NCBI RefSeq assembly: GCF_004339805.1 | Contig: NZ_SLUI01000014.1 | Location: forward strand, 1-64,000 | Length of the DNA: 64,000 bases | Origin: Anaerospora hongkongensis | GTDB taxonomy: Bacteria; Bacillota; Negativicutes; Sporomusales; DSM-15969 | Direction: 5' to 3' | Shown here: piece after piece, positions 35,458-44,350 of the stretch | Layout of the letters: every line of letters begins with the position of its first letter | How positions within the stretch are numbered: the stretch's first letter is position 1 | Notes under the pieces: generated by a model | Told to the model about the DNA's origin: nothing | Seen by the model: the letters and a program-made list of their open reading frames with translations, nothing else | Database searches by the model: none | Made by a program: the position numbers and the translations under genes

Positions 35458-37041
35458 ATGACAACAGGAGCTGAGAAAACAAAGGTAATCGGTCGAAGAA
35501 ACTTTTTAAAGCTGCTGGGAAGTGGCAGCGCCTTGGGGGTTGCTGCAAGCATTGCCGGCTGTAGCAGTGATCCTGCGGGCGGCAAAGGCTGGATGCCGAA
35601 ACAATATCAGGTTGCCGCCAGTTGGCCGGTACAGGTCAAAGGCCGTATTCCGATTGATCCGGACAATCCATCAATCATGCGCGATGACCGCAAATGCATT
35701 CTGTGCGGCCAATGCCTGGAAGCTTGCGAAAAAGTACAGTCCGTTTATGGCTATTATGAATTGCCGATAAAAAAAGAGATTGTCTGTGTAGATTGCGGAC
35801 AATGCAGTTTGTGGTGTCCAACTGCTGCGATTACGGAACGGGATGATATTGACAAAGTTAGTAAAGCCCTTGAGGATAAAGCGTTGCACGTTGTCGTTCA
35901 AACCGCCCCTGCCACCCGTGTTGCGTTAGGCGAGGAATTTGGCCTGGCTCCGGGAAGCCTGGTTGAGGGAAAGCAGGTAGCAGCACTGAAAAAACTTGGC
36001 TTTGATACTGTTTTTGATACTAACTATAGTGCTGATTTAACGATTATGGAGGAAGGGACCGAACTTCTCAAGCGCGTACAGGGAATGCCGGGGCATCCTC
36101 TACCGCAGTTTACTTCCTGCAGTCCGGGCTGGGTTAAGTTCTGCGAATATTATTACCCTGAGCTAATCGGAAATCTTTCTACGGCCAAGTCGCCGCAGCA
36201 AATGCTCGGAGCTTTAATAAAAACGTATTATGCGGCGGAAAAAGGAATTGATCCCGCTAAAATTATCTCTGTTGCTATCATGCCCTGTACAGCTAAAAAA
36301 TTTGAATGTGCCCGGCCGGAGATGAATGCTGCCGGGCAACTGCACGGTAAACCGGAGATTAGGGATGTCGACTTTGTGCTGACAACAAGAGAGCTTGCTC
36401 GTCTCATGAAAGCGAAAAATATTGACTTAAACGAACTGACCGATGCGCCTTATGACCGGCTGATGGGCGAAAGTACGGGAGCGGGAGTGATCTTTGGTGC
36501 AACTGGCGGCGTTATGGAAGCTGCTGTTCGCAGTGCATACTATTTGGCTACCAAGCAGGATCCACCGGAAAGCTTATTAAACCTTACTCCGGTGCGAGGC
36601 CTTGCCGGTGTGAAGGAAGCGCAAGTCACCTTACCGGGAGTCGGCGCGATCAATGTTGCGGTTTGTCATGGTCTCAAGAACGCCCGTATCATCCTTGATG
36701 AAATCAAGGCAGGAAAAACACGCTGGCATTTTATCGAATTTATGTCCTGTCCCGGGGGCTGTATCGGCGGAGGCGGTCAGCCACGCACGTCTCTTCCGCC
36801 TTCTGATGAGATCCGTCAAGCCCGTATTGCCAGCCTCTACCGGTTAGACAGCAACGTCTATAAAAAACGTCTCAGCTATAAAAATGAGGAAATCCAGCAA
36901 GTCTATCAAACCTATTTGGACTATCCGATGAGTCAGAAAGCGGAGCAGTTACTCCACACCCATTATACAGACCGGAGCGGGGAGCTTACTATTAAGAGAA
37001 GATTGGTGCAACGTACGGCAGGAGGCGAAAGAAATGGCTAA
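35458..37041 (+). CDS. Tat-exported [FeFe]-hydrogenase catalytic subunit
   Basis: From the ATG at 35458 (after AAAGGAGG) the protein has 527 residues. It begins with a twin-arginine signal (GRRNFLKLLG, Arg 13-14) and a lipobox-like IAGC (Cys 35). Two 4Fe-4S motifs follow (CILCGQCLEAC, CVDCGQCSLWC), then the H-cluster motifs TSCSPGW, MPCTAKKFE and SCPGGCIGGGGQP, and a C-terminal small-subunit-like segment. It should oxidise or make H2 outside the inner membrane. In TSCSPGW one of the paired cysteines of the classic TSCCPGW is Ser. It is cotranscribed with HybA-like and NrfD-like subunits. The hydE/F/G maturases are not in the window. Confidence 0.9.
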   Translation: MTTGAEKTKVIGRRNFLKLLGSGSALGVAASIAGCSSDPAGGKGWMPKQYQVAASWPVQVKGRIPIDPDNPSIMRDDRKCILCGQCLEACEKVQSVYGYYELPIKKEIVCVDCGQCSLWCPTAAITERDDIDKVSKALEDKALHVVVQTAPATRVALGEEFGLAPGSLVEGKQVAALKKLGFDTVFDTNYSADLTIMEEGTELLKRVQGMPGHPLPQFTSCSPGWVKFCEYYYPELIGNLSTAKSPQQMLGALIKTYYAAEKGIDPAKIISVAIMPCTAKKFECARPEMNAAGQLHGKPEIRDVDFVLTTRELARLMKAKNIDLNELTDAPYDRLMGESTGAGVIFGATGGVMEAAVRSAYYLATKQDPPESLLNLTPVRGLAGVKEAQVTLPGVGAINVAVCHGLKNARIILDEIKAGKTRWHFIEFMSCPGGCIGGGGQPRTSLPPSDEIRQARIASLYRLDSNVYKKRLSYKNEEIQQVYQTYLDYPMSQKAEQLLHTHYTDRSGELTIKRRLVQRTAGGERNG

Positions 37042-37843
37042 AGGCGTCTTACTCGACCTTACGAAGTGTATTGGCTGCGGCAGCTGTACAGTTGCCTGTA
37101 AATTATGGAATGAGACAAAATTTGATGAAAAAAAGCCTGCTGTTGGTGATGCGCCAAAGCTTACCAGTGAGAATTGGACGGTTGTAAAGCGCTGTGAAGC
37201 TGCCACTGCCTCTCAGCCGGTTTGGCGTTTTGTTAAGGAGCAATGCCTGCACTGTGAACACCCCGCATGTGCTTCCGCCTGTTTTTCCAAAGCTTTGCAG
37301 AAGACACCGGAAGGTCCGGTTGTCTACTATCCTCATCTGTGTGTGGGCTGCCGGTACTGTATGGTGGCTTGTCCGTTCAATGTGCCCAAATACCAATGGG
37401 AGAAAGCCTTGCCGCTTGTCACCAAATGCCAGATGTGTTCAACAAGACTTGCTCAGGGAGAAGCTCCAGCCTGCGTTGCTGTCTGTCCAACCGGTGTCAT
37501 GAAATTTGGCGACAGGCAGGCTCTTTTACAAGAAGCCAAAACAACTATTCAGCAAAATTCAAACTACGTAAAAACCATTTATGGGGAAAAGGAAGTAGGC
37601 GGTACGGCCTGGATGTATATTTCTGATATCCCCTTTCAAGAATTGGGTTTTAAAACCGGGCTGACTACAAAAGCTCTCCCCGAATATACTCATGGCGGCT
37701 TTTTGCAGTATACTCCGCTTATTGCTGTGGGCTGGGGAGCAATTCTTTCCGGACTTTACCTGTATACAAAGCGTCGAAAGGAAAACGCAGAAACAAAGCA
37801 AAAAGCTGAAACAGAAAAACACGATCGATCGCTGAAAAGCTGA
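37034..37843 (+). CDS. HybA-like iron-sulfur subunit
   Basis: The 269-residue protein has the four 4Fe-4S sets of the DmsB/HybA family (CIGCGSCTVACK, CLHCEHPACASAC, CVGCRYCMVACP, CQMC with CVAVCP) and a C-terminal membrane helix (about residues 225-245) followed by a charged tail. It has no signal peptide, so it is probably exported together with the Tat-carrying hydrogenase. It would pass electrons between the hydrogenase and the NrfD-type membrane subunit. Its ATG overlaps the hydrogenase stop by 8 bases. Confidence 0.9.
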   Translation: MAKGVLLDLTKCIGCGSCTVACKLWNETKFDEKKPAVGDAPKLTSENWTVVKRCEAATASQPVWRFVKEQCLHCEHPACASACFSKALQKTPEGPVVYYPHLCVGCRYCMVACPFNVPKYQWEKALPLVTKCQMCSTRLAQGEAPACVAVCPTGVMKFGDRQALLQEAKTTIQQNSNYVKTIYGEKEVGGTAWMYISDIPFQELGFKTGLTTKALPEYTHGGFLQYTPLIAVGWGAILSGLYLYTKRRKENAETKQKAETEKHDRSLKS

Positions 37844-37848
37844 GGAGG

Positions 37849-39009
37849 ATGCAAATGAAAACATATGAGCTGCTAGGATTTAAATTTACACTTACTCCTG
37901 CTCGGTTGGTCATGCTGCTTCTCTCCGCACTTGGACTTGGCGTAATCTTCGTACGTTTTATTACCGGCTTTGGTATGGTGACCAACCTAAATGATGATTG
38001 GCCCTGGGGATTATGGATTACGTTTGATGTACTTATTGGTGTGGCACTGGCGGGAGGAGGTTACTTTACCGCCCTTATTGTGCATGTATTACATAAGGAT
38101 CAATACCTCCCTATTGCAAGAAGCGCCATGCTTACCTCTTTAATCGGCTATCTGCTGGTACTGGCCGGGCTGCTAGTCGATATTGGGCAGTGGTTTAACT
38201 TTTGGCGTCCTTATGTATCATGGGGGTATTCGTCAGTGCTTTTTGAGGTTTTTATCTGTATATCCTGCTACACTACCATTCAGCTCTTAGAATTCGGGGA
38301 AATTGTTACCGAACGGATTGGCGTAAAGTGGCATACTTTTTTTGTTAAGATTATGCCTGTCTTAATGATTACGGGAATCATCTTTCCCACTTTGCATCAG
38401 TCTTCATTGGGCGGCTTATACCTGATTGCCGTAAATAAACTTCATCCCCTGTGGTGGTCACCTCTTTTGCCGGTATTCTTCTTTATGTCGTCATTCTTTG
38501 TTGGTCCTGCAATGATCTGTGTAGAATCTGTTCTAGCCGGGCGCGCTTTTCAGCATACTGTACCCGTTGACGTTTTACGCGGACTCGGTCAGATTGGCGG
38601 AGGAATGATGGCGCTCTATCTTTTGCTAAAAATCGGGGATTTAGCGAACCGGGATAGCTTAGGGCTGCTGTTTATGGGAAATTTAGAGGGTAATTTATTC
38701 CTGCTGGAAATGATAGTCGGCATTATCATACCGCTTATTCTGATCTTTTCCCCTTATACCCGGACGCATCGCGGTTTGTTCGTTTACGGGGTTCTCGTTA
38801 GTGCCGGCGTAGTGCTGAACCGGGTGGACGTATCATTAGTCGGACTTGCCGGGCAGGCAGCAACCTCCTACTTTCCAAGTATGTGGGAGTTTGTTACCAG
38901 TGTTGGATTTACCGCAATTGGCTGCCTGTTATATTGTTTTATTGCCGAGAATTTCCGTATTCTTACTCATAAGGAAGAGGCCGGGCATGTGCCGGACTCC
39001 CTGCATTAA
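37849..39009 (+). CDS. NrfD/HybB-like quinone-linked membrane subunit
   Basis: The 386-residue protein is highly hydrophobic, with about ten membrane helices typical of the NrfD/HybB/PsrC family. Family members bind menaquinone and lack heme. It starts 5 bases after the HybA-like gene, following GAGGAGG. With the two upstream genes it forms a three-subunit module that would couple periplasmic H2 to the quinone pool. A terminator follows. Confidence 0.9.
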   Translation: MQMKTYELLGFKFTLTPARLVMLLLSALGLGVIFVRFITGFGMVTNLNDDWPWGLWITFDVLIGVALAGGGYFTALIVHVLHKDQYLPIARSAMLTSLIGYLLVLAGLLVDIGQWFNFWRPYVSWGYSSVLFEVFICISCYTTIQLLEFGEIVTERIGVKWHTFFVKIMPVLMITGIIFPTLHQSSLGGLYLIAVNKLHPLWWSPLLPVFFFMSSFFVGPAMICVESVLAGRAFQHTVPVDVLRGLGQIGGGMMALYLLLKIGDLANRDSLGLLFMGNLEGNLFLLEMIVGIIIPLILIFSPYTRTHRGLFVYGVLVSAGVVLNRVDVSLVGLAGQAATSYFPSMWEFVTSVGFTAIGCLLYCFIAENFRILTHKEEAGHVPDSLH

Positions 39010-39032
39010 AAGCCTGAAGGGACAAAATAAGC

Positions 39033-39078
39033 TTATGAAAAAACAAATCACCGTTACCGGTGGTTTGTTTTTTCATAA
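39033..39078 (+). terminator. terminator after the hydrogenase operon
   Basis: TTATGAAAAAACAAA and TTTGTTTTTTCATAA with an inner CACCG/CGGTG pair form a long perfect stem. Confidence 0.85.
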
Positions 39079-39119
39079 ATCCTAAACTATCCTCATAACT
39101 TTTAACGGAGGTGTGGGTG

Positions 39120-39422
39120 ATGAATATACGGAATTTATTTATCTGTATTCGTTTTGGAAAAAAAACAGAGCAGTTTCCTGTTGAGCAATGCCGCTATAAT
39201 GAAGAGACACGGCAAAATGAGCTTTTGATTACCGTATTTAATCAAAAATTATGGATTGATGCGCAGTCTGCTACTCTGTATAAAGCACATGGAAGCGTAT
39301 TTTGCTGGCAAGACCTTGCAGGGGGAAAATATGTGGAACTAAATGAAAAAAATGAGGTTTGTCCTGTCTGCGGCTGGTGGAAGTGTCATTGCTGCAGTTC
39401 GTGCCGCTGCAACAAACCATAA
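39120..39422 (+). CDS. small protein with Cys-rich C-terminus
   Basis: I do not recognise this 100-residue protein. Its N-terminal two thirds are ordinary soluble sequence with beta-strand character. The last 20 residues hold CPVCGWWKCHCC and further Cys (seven Cys in all), suggesting a metal or iron-sulfur site. The ATG at 39120 follows GGAGG with 8-base spacing; a GTG at 39111 overlaps that site. It lies after the terminator of the hydrogenase operon and before aroH. A link to the hydrogenase is possible by position only. Confidence 0.7.
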   Translation: MNIRNLFICIRFGKKTEQFPVEQCRYNEETRQNELLITVFNQKLWIDAQSATLYKAHGSVFCWQDLAGGKYVELNEKNEVCPVCGWWKCHCCSSCRCNKP

Positions 39423-39498
39423 CAAGTAAGATCTGAGGTAGGATTTATTTTATTGCGCAGCGAATACTACCATATACCAGAAAAAAGAAGGTGTTATC

Positions 39499-39861
39499 TT
39501 GCTGCGAGGCGTGCGAGGAGCTACTACTGTTGAGCAGAATGAACGCGTGTGTATTTTGGAGAGAACTTCCGAGCTGTTAACAAAGATAATAGAAACCAAT
39601 CGAATTGAACCTGAAGATATCGGAGCAGCTATATTTAGCGCCACGCCTGATGTAACAGCTGCTTTTCCAGCGGCTGCCGCCCGGGAAAGTGGCTGGAGTG
39701 AAGTTCCGTTATTTGGCGCTCAGGAAATTGAGGTCGTTAATGGACCTCAAATGTGCATACGTGTCTTAATTCTGTTAAATACGGATAAAATGCAAAAGGA
39801 TATTCATCATGTCTATCTTCATGGTGCGCAAGTTTTGCGCCCCGATTTAATTCATAAGTAG
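39499..39861 (+). CDS. aroH: chorismate mutase (AroH type)
   Basis: The 120-residue protein has the AroH features RGVRGATTVEQN, FSATPDVTAAFPA and the C-terminal VYLHGAQVLRPDL. It converts chorismate to prephenate in Phe/Tyr synthesis as a trimeric enzyme. The start is TTG at 39499 after AAGGTG. It is alone, although aroE and aroK occur elsewhere in the window. Confidence 0.94.
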   Translation: MLRGVRGATTVEQNERVCILERTSELLTKIIETNRIEPEDIGAAIFSATPDVTAAFPAAAARESGWSEVPLFGAQEIEVVNGPQMCIRVLILLNTDKMQKDIHHVYLHGAQVLRPDLIHK

Positions 39862-39867
39862 GAAAAG

Positions 39868-39907
39868 ACCGGCTGAAGTGCAGGTTGTGTGCTAAAGCCG
39901 GTTTTTA
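39868..39907 (+). terminator. terminator after aroH
   Basis: ACCGGCT and AGCCGGT pair around a long loop, followed by TTTT. Confidence 0.7.
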
Positions 39908-40021
39908 TAAGTATTGGGTTCCTGCTTTCCCGTATAATATAGATATTGTTATTCATGTTTGTTTGTATTGACAGTTGTCAGCTTTTTACAACGACAAATA
40001 AGCATGAAAGGAGCTGCGTTT

Positions 40022-40978
40022 GTGTTAATTTCAATTGTTGTACCAGTTTTTAATGAAGAAGAAAATATTGATAACTTTTACACGGAAGTCTGCAAAAGTA
40101 TGGCAGATTTACAATATCCATTTGAATTAATCTTTGTCGACGATGGATCACGGGATGCTACTCCCCTAATTCTTGATCGTCTGGCAAATTACGATAAACG
40201 GGTCAGGGCATTAATTCTAGCCCGTAATTTTGGACACCAAATTGCGCTTACCTGCGGTTTGGATTACGCCAACGGGGATGCGGTAATCACGATGGATGGT
40301 GATATGCAGCATCCGCCAGCTATGCTGCCACTGCTCATTGCGAAGTGGGAAGAGGGGTATGAGGTTGTTCAGACCATCCGCACGTGTACGGAAGGCGTGT
40401 CCTGGTTTAAAAAGCTCACGTCCCGTTTATACTATAAAGTAATAAATAGTGTATCAAATGTACACATCAATGAGGGCGGTTCCGATTTCCGGCTGCTTGA
40501 CAAAGCCGTGGTTGCCAGCTTTCGCCGATTTAGAGAACGGGCCCGTTTTATTCGCGGCATGGTCAGCGCTATCGGCTATAGACAAACACTCGTGGAATTT
40601 ACTGCGCCTCGCCGCTATGCGGGGAAAACGAAATTCTCGCTGAAGAATATGCTGCATTTCGCGCTAGATGGAATTACCGCCTATTCCAAGCTGCCTTTGC
40701 GTATTGCTTTTTATATCGGAGTGCTCTGTGCACTGGGGAGTTTTATCCTCACAATTCATGTGCTGTATATCAAGGTCTTTACTCAGCAGGCTACACCGGG
40801 ATGGGCTACGATTGCTGCCAGTATTCTGTTGCTTGGCGGATTGCAGCTGGCAGGGCTGGGAGTTATTGGTGAGTATGTGGGCCGGATTTTTGAAGAGGTA
40901 AAACAGCGGCCGTTGTACTGGCTGCGTGCTGATTCTGATCAGCAAGAGGAGGAGAAAAAAAAACAGGATTTCTCCTAG
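40022..40978 (+). CDS. GT2 glycosyltransferase with membrane tail (GtrB/DPM1-like)
   Basis: From GTG 40022 (after AAGGAG) the protein has 318 residues. The GT2 motifs are VVPVFNEEENI, FVDDGSRD and TMDGDMQHPP (DxD), and two helices near residues 228-255 and 265-290 end in the RIFEEVKQRPLYW motif of the GtrB/ArnC group. It probably moves a sugar from a nucleotide donor to polyprenyl phosphate for envelope glycan modification. An upstream ATG at 39959 exists but precedes the ribosome binding site. No flippase is adjacent. Confidence 0.9.
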   Translation: MLISIVVPVFNEEENIDNFYTEVCKSMADLQYPFELIFVDDGSRDATPLILDRLANYDKRVRALILARNFGHQIALTCGLDYANGDAVITMDGDMQHPPAMLPLLIAKWEEGYEVVQTIRTCTEGVSWFKKLTSRLYYKVINSVSNVHINEGGSDFRLLDKAVVASFRRFRERARFIRGMVSAIGYRQTLVEFTAPRRYAGKTKFSLKNMLHFALDGITAYSKLPLRIAFYIGVLCALGSFILTIHVLYIKVFTQQATPGWATIAASILLLGGLQLAGLGVIGEYVGRIFEEVKQRPLYWLRADSDQQEEEKKKQDFS

Positions 40979-41043
40979 TTTCTGTAAAAAACATTGTCTG
41001 AAGTGGCAGGAATTTGCAACTTAATGACGAATGGAATAAAGAC

Positions 41044-41172
41044 GAGCAGAGAAAAGCCGAATCCAGCTCAGGTACGGGGGAACCAATCAAAGGGGTGAAA
41101 CCTGCTTTTTAGCAGGTAGGGGGCCTACAACCCTAACCCGTCAGCTAACCTCGGAGGCTGTCGAGAGGAGTA
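41044..41172 (+). promoter_or_regulatory. cyclic-di-AMP riboswitch (ydaO/yuaA type)
   Basis: The conserved pieces of the ydaO class appear in order: GCCGAATCC (41056-41064), GGTACGGGGGAACCAA, GGGGTGAAACC, a variable hairpin (CCTGC/GCAGG), then CCCTAACCCGTCAGCTAACCTCGGAGGC. It ends about 8 bases before an NlpC/P60 hydrolase gene, the classic target. Binding of c-di-AMP normally turns such genes off; here the site lies so near the start that translation may be the level of control. Confidence 0.93.
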
Positions 41173-41179
41173 CACACAG

Positions 41180-41842
41180 TTGCACAAGTTTCTCAGAACG
41201 ACGGTTTGTTTTTTGATGCTCTTTAGTGCAGCATCACTTGCCTCAGCTTCTGCTTTTGTGCAGGGGGATGAAGGACAAGACATCGCCATGATTCAGTCCA
41301 AATTAAGCTCTCTTGGGTACCAGGTGAGCGCTGATGGTGATTTTGGCGAACAAACGACTCTTGCCGTACAGGCCTTTCAGAGAGATCATGGCCTGACTGA
41401 CGACGGTATAGTCGGAGCTCAAACTTTCCGGTTGCTAATGGGCCGCGACATTCCTGTAAGCCGCGACTCTTCGTCAACCACAGTCAGACGCCTTATTCAA
41501 ACCGCTAGCCGGTACATGGGCGTTCCGTATGTATTTGGCGGTACTACGCCGAATGGATTTGATTGTTCCGGATTCACGCGTTTTGTATTTGCAAACTATG
41601 GAATACAATTACCGCGTGCAGCTGACGAGCAATATGATGTCGGACAATCGGTATCGTATAACCGCTTGCAGCCGGGGGATTTAGTTTTCTTCTCTACATA
41701 TGCGCCGGGTGCTTCGCACAGCGGAATTTATCTCGGCAACGGGCAGTTCATCAGTGCTACATCCAGCCGCGGTGTTGCTATTGACCGTATGGAAAGCAGT
41801 TACTGGGGCGCTCGGTATATCGGAGCCCGCCGGGTGTTATAG
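41180..41842 (+). CDS. NlpC/P60 cell-wall hydrolase with peptidoglycan-binding domain
   Basis: The 220-residue protein has a signal peptide (about 1-24, ending SASA), a PG_binding_1 domain (about 30-88, with IQSKLSSLGY) and an NlpC/P60 domain from about 103. Its catalytic Cys is C129 in NGFDCSGF and the His is in ASHSGIYLG. It cleaves peptide bonds in peptidoglycan stems. The start is TTG at 41180, after GAGAGGAG. It is controlled by the c-di-AMP riboswitch directly upstream. Confidence 0.94.
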   Translation: MHKFLRTTVCFLMLFSAASLASASAFVQGDEGQDIAMIQSKLSSLGYQVSADGDFGEQTTLAVQAFQRDHGLTDDGIVGAQTFRLLMGRDIPVSRDSSSTTVRRLIQTASRYMGVPYVFGGTTPNGFDCSGFTRFVFANYGIQLPRAADEQYDVGQSVSYNRLQPGDLVFFSTYAPGASHSGIYLGNGQFISATSSRGVAIDRMESSYWGARYIGARRVL

Positions 41843-41849
41843 CAAATTT

Positions 41850-41881
41850 GGGGAAGGCATAACCGGCCTTCCCATTTTTAT
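41850..41881 (+). terminator. terminator after the NlpC/P60 gene
   Basis: GGGAAGG and CCTTCCC pair, followed by ATTTTTA. Confidence 0.75.
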
Positions 41882-41913
41882 TGTCTGTTTACTCAGTTTT
41901 ACCGGAGGCCGTT

Positions 41914-43617
41914 ATGCTTAAACTGTATTGGAACAGCTTTATTTGTCCTTATTGGCCCATGGTGATGACTGCAGTTTCTTGCTTTATCATTGCGAGTTTG
42001 GCTGGTTTAGCTGCACCTGTTGTAATTAAATATCTCATTGATGGTGCCTTGATGGCACAGGACTTAGATTCACTGCATTTTATCATTGCAGGTATTGTAG
42101 CCCTTTATCTTGTGAGGGGCATTTTTTATTATATTTATGGTTATACGATTGCTAAAGCAGGTAATCAAATGGTTGCCCGGCTGCGGCAGGACATGTTCGC
42201 TAAGTTACAGAACCAGGATTTTGCTTTTTTTGTCAGCAATTCTACAGGTGAAACGATTTCATTATTTACTAATGACCTATGGCTGCTGCAGCAAGCTTTT
42301 TCGTTTGGTATCCCTGACCTGCTGGTAGAGTCTTTAAATTTAACTGCAATTATGGCTATTATGATTTATTTCGACTGGGAGCTGGCCTTCGTTACTTTTG
42401 CGACAGTACCCTTTATTGTAGCGTCCATTGGTTTTTTCAACAAAAAAATCGCTGCTATTGGTGAACTTGTGGAAGAAGCGCTGGCTCGCGTAACGGAAAG
42501 TTTGCAAGAATACCTTACCTCGATTACGGTTATTCAGAGTTATACCAGGGAAAATTATGAATACCAAAAGTTCAGGAATAATATTAAATGCGCAGCAAAA
42601 GAACTGCTCCAGGTTCAGCGCCTAAATGCTTTCTTAATACCGTTGGTTGAATTCCTTGCTGCTATTGGCTTGACAATCATTATCTGGTATGGCGGACGGG
42701 AGGTCATTACCGGCGACCTCACGATTGGCGGCATGTTTGCATTTCTGGTGTACATCATTAATTTGCCAACACCGGTACGCAAAATCAGTGAGGCGGCTGC
42801 CAAGCTGAAACTGGGTACTGTGGCCTGGAAAAGGATTGAGCAATTTAGTCGTTATCCTCATCAGGTGAAGGAAGGCTCTGAAGAATTGCTGCAGGTTACC
42901 GGAAAGATCGAATTTAAAGATGTTTCTTTCAGTTACGTTCCGGAAACCGGAATTTTAAAGGATATATCGCTCAGTGCTCAACCGGGGGAATTAGTGGCCA
43001 TTGTTGGACCCAGTGGTGCAGGAAAATCCTCGTTTGCAAACTTGCTGCTTCGTTTTTATGATCTTGATAAAGGCGCAATTTATCTCGATGGTGTGAATAT
43101 AAAAGCACTAAAGACAGCAAACCTGCGTAAGCAGTTTGGTTTTATTCAGCAGGAACCGATCCTGTTCAATATGACCATTCTGGATAATATTCGTTACGGC
43201 AAGCCGGAAGCAACGCGGGAGGAAGCCGAGCAAGCAGCCCGTCTGGCAAACGCGCATGAATTTATTATGGAATTGCCGTTGCAGTATTTATCGCCTGTCG
43301 GTGAACTGGGCCACTTATTATCCGGCGGACAAAGACAACGTATTGCTATTGCCCGGGCGGTGCTTTCCAACCCGCCGTTGCTGCTGCTGGATGAGCCTAC
43401 TGCCGCTTTGGACAGTCAGTCGGAAAAACTGGTGCTTAGTGCCATCCGGCAGGCAAGTGCCGGACGGACAACGTTTATGATTACCCACCGGCTGTCCACT
43501 CTCAGCGAATCCGATAAAGTGATTTTTCTGGCTGATGGCCGTATTGTCGAATGCGGTACTCATAAAGAGTTGATGATGCGAGGCGGCCGGTATGCGCAAA
43601 TGGCTCAGGAGGCATAG
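41914..43617 (+). CDS. ABC exporter (fused TMD-NBD)
   Basis: From the ATG at 41914 (after GGAGG) the 567-residue protein has a six-helix exporter-type membrane domain and a C-terminal nucleotide-binding domain with Walker A GPSGAGKSS, signature LSGGQRQR, Walker B LLLLDEPTAALD and an H-loop THRLS. It works as a dimer to move lipids, peptides or drugs outward. MsbA-like lipid export is one possibility in a diderm, but no marker in the sequence fixes the substrate. An upstream ATG at 41881 is less likely. Confidence 0.9.
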   Translation: MLKLYWNSFICPYWPMVMTAVSCFIIASLAGLAAPVVIKYLIDGALMAQDLDSLHFIIAGIVALYLVRGIFYYIYGYTIAKAGNQMVARLRQDMFAKLQNQDFAFFVSNSTGETISLFTNDLWLLQQAFSFGIPDLLVESLNLTAIMAIMIYFDWELAFVTFATVPFIVASIGFFNKKIAAIGELVEEALARVTESLQEYLTSITVIQSYTRENYEYQKFRNNIKCAAKELLQVQRLNAFLIPLVEFLAAIGLTIIIWYGGREVITGDLTIGGMFAFLVYIINLPTPVRKISEAAAKLKLGTVAWKRIEQFSRYPHQVKEGSEELLQVTGKIEFKDVSFSYVPETGILKDISLSAQPGELVAIVGPSGAGKSSFANLLLRFYDLDKGAIYLDGVNIKALKTANLRKQFGFIQQEPILFNMTILDNIRYGKPEATREEAEQAARLANAHEFIMELPLQYLSPVGELGHLLSGGQRQRIAIARAVLSNPPLLLLDEPTAALDSQSEKLVLSAIRQASAGRTTFMITHRLSTLSESDKVIFLADGRIVECGTHKELMMRGGRYAQMAQEA

Positions 43618-43659
43618 CAATATTGTTATAATAGAAAGTGCAAGTAAGGGGGATTTAGG

Positions 43660-44232
43660 ATGAACAACACGAACCGGCAGGAGGTTTGGCAGATCCTGCG
43701 GCAGCATGTAACAAGCGAAGTATTGTTAAAGCATTGTCTGGCTGTGGAGATTGCTATGCGGGCGTATGCCGTAAAATTTGCAGGTGAAGAGGCTTACTGG
43801 GGAACAGTCGGCTTGCTGCATGACATTGATTTTGAAAAATATCCGGAAGAACATCCTGAGCATGCCCAAGAAATCCTCAGTGCTCATGGCTATGACGAAC
43901 AGTTTATCGCCGATGTTCAATCTCATGCCCGGGATTGGTCTGGGGAACGGACCATGCTGCAGAAAACACTGTTGGCTGTTGATGAAATGACCGGTTTTGT
44001 TATTGCCTGTGCATTAGTACGGCCTGACAAGAGTCTGGACAATCTGGAAGTAAAGTCAGTGGTTAAGAAAATGAAAGACAAAGCCTTTGCCCGTGCTGTA
44101 AACAGGGAGACGCTGACTTCCAGTGCTGAGGCTATGGGAATTGACATGAAAGAACATATCGAATTTGTTATTAAAGCCCTGGCAGAAGCCGTAAAAAAGC
44201 CTGAATACCAAGAGCTTCCTTTAATCGGTTAA
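43660..44232 (+). CDS. HD-domain hydrolase (HDIG type)
   Basis: The 190-residue protein has an HD-domain with LLHDIDFEKYPEEHPEHA near residues 50-68, and a second set of metal ligands in VQSHARDW. Related proteins are stand-alone HD hydrolases of unknown substrate, widespread in Clostridia. The ATG follows AAGGGGG; a TATAAT-like element lies about 30 bases upstream. A terminator ends the gene. Confidence 0.85.
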   Translation: MNNTNRQEVWQILRQHVTSEVLLKHCLAVEIAMRAYAVKFAGEEAYWGTVGLLHDIDFEKYPEEHPEHAQEILSAHGYDEQFIADVQSHARDWSGERTMLQKTLLAVDEMTGFVIACALVRPDKSLDNLEVKSVVKKMKDKAFARAVNRETLTSSAEAMGIDMKEHIEFVIKALAEAVKKPEYQELPLIG

Positions 44233-44242
44233 GCTGGGAATG

Positions 44243-44280
44243 CAAAACAGTCTGCGCAATTCGCGCAGACTGTTTTTTTG
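44243..44280 (+). terminator. terminator after the HD gene
   Basis: AAACAGTCTGCGC and GCGCAGACTGTTT pair and run into seven T residues. Confidence 0.9.
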
Positions 44281-44350
44281 CGGCAGTTAAACAAATAATT
44301 ACTTCGCTCTGTGCATAGATTTAATAAGATCATTGCAGAGGAGAGGTATA

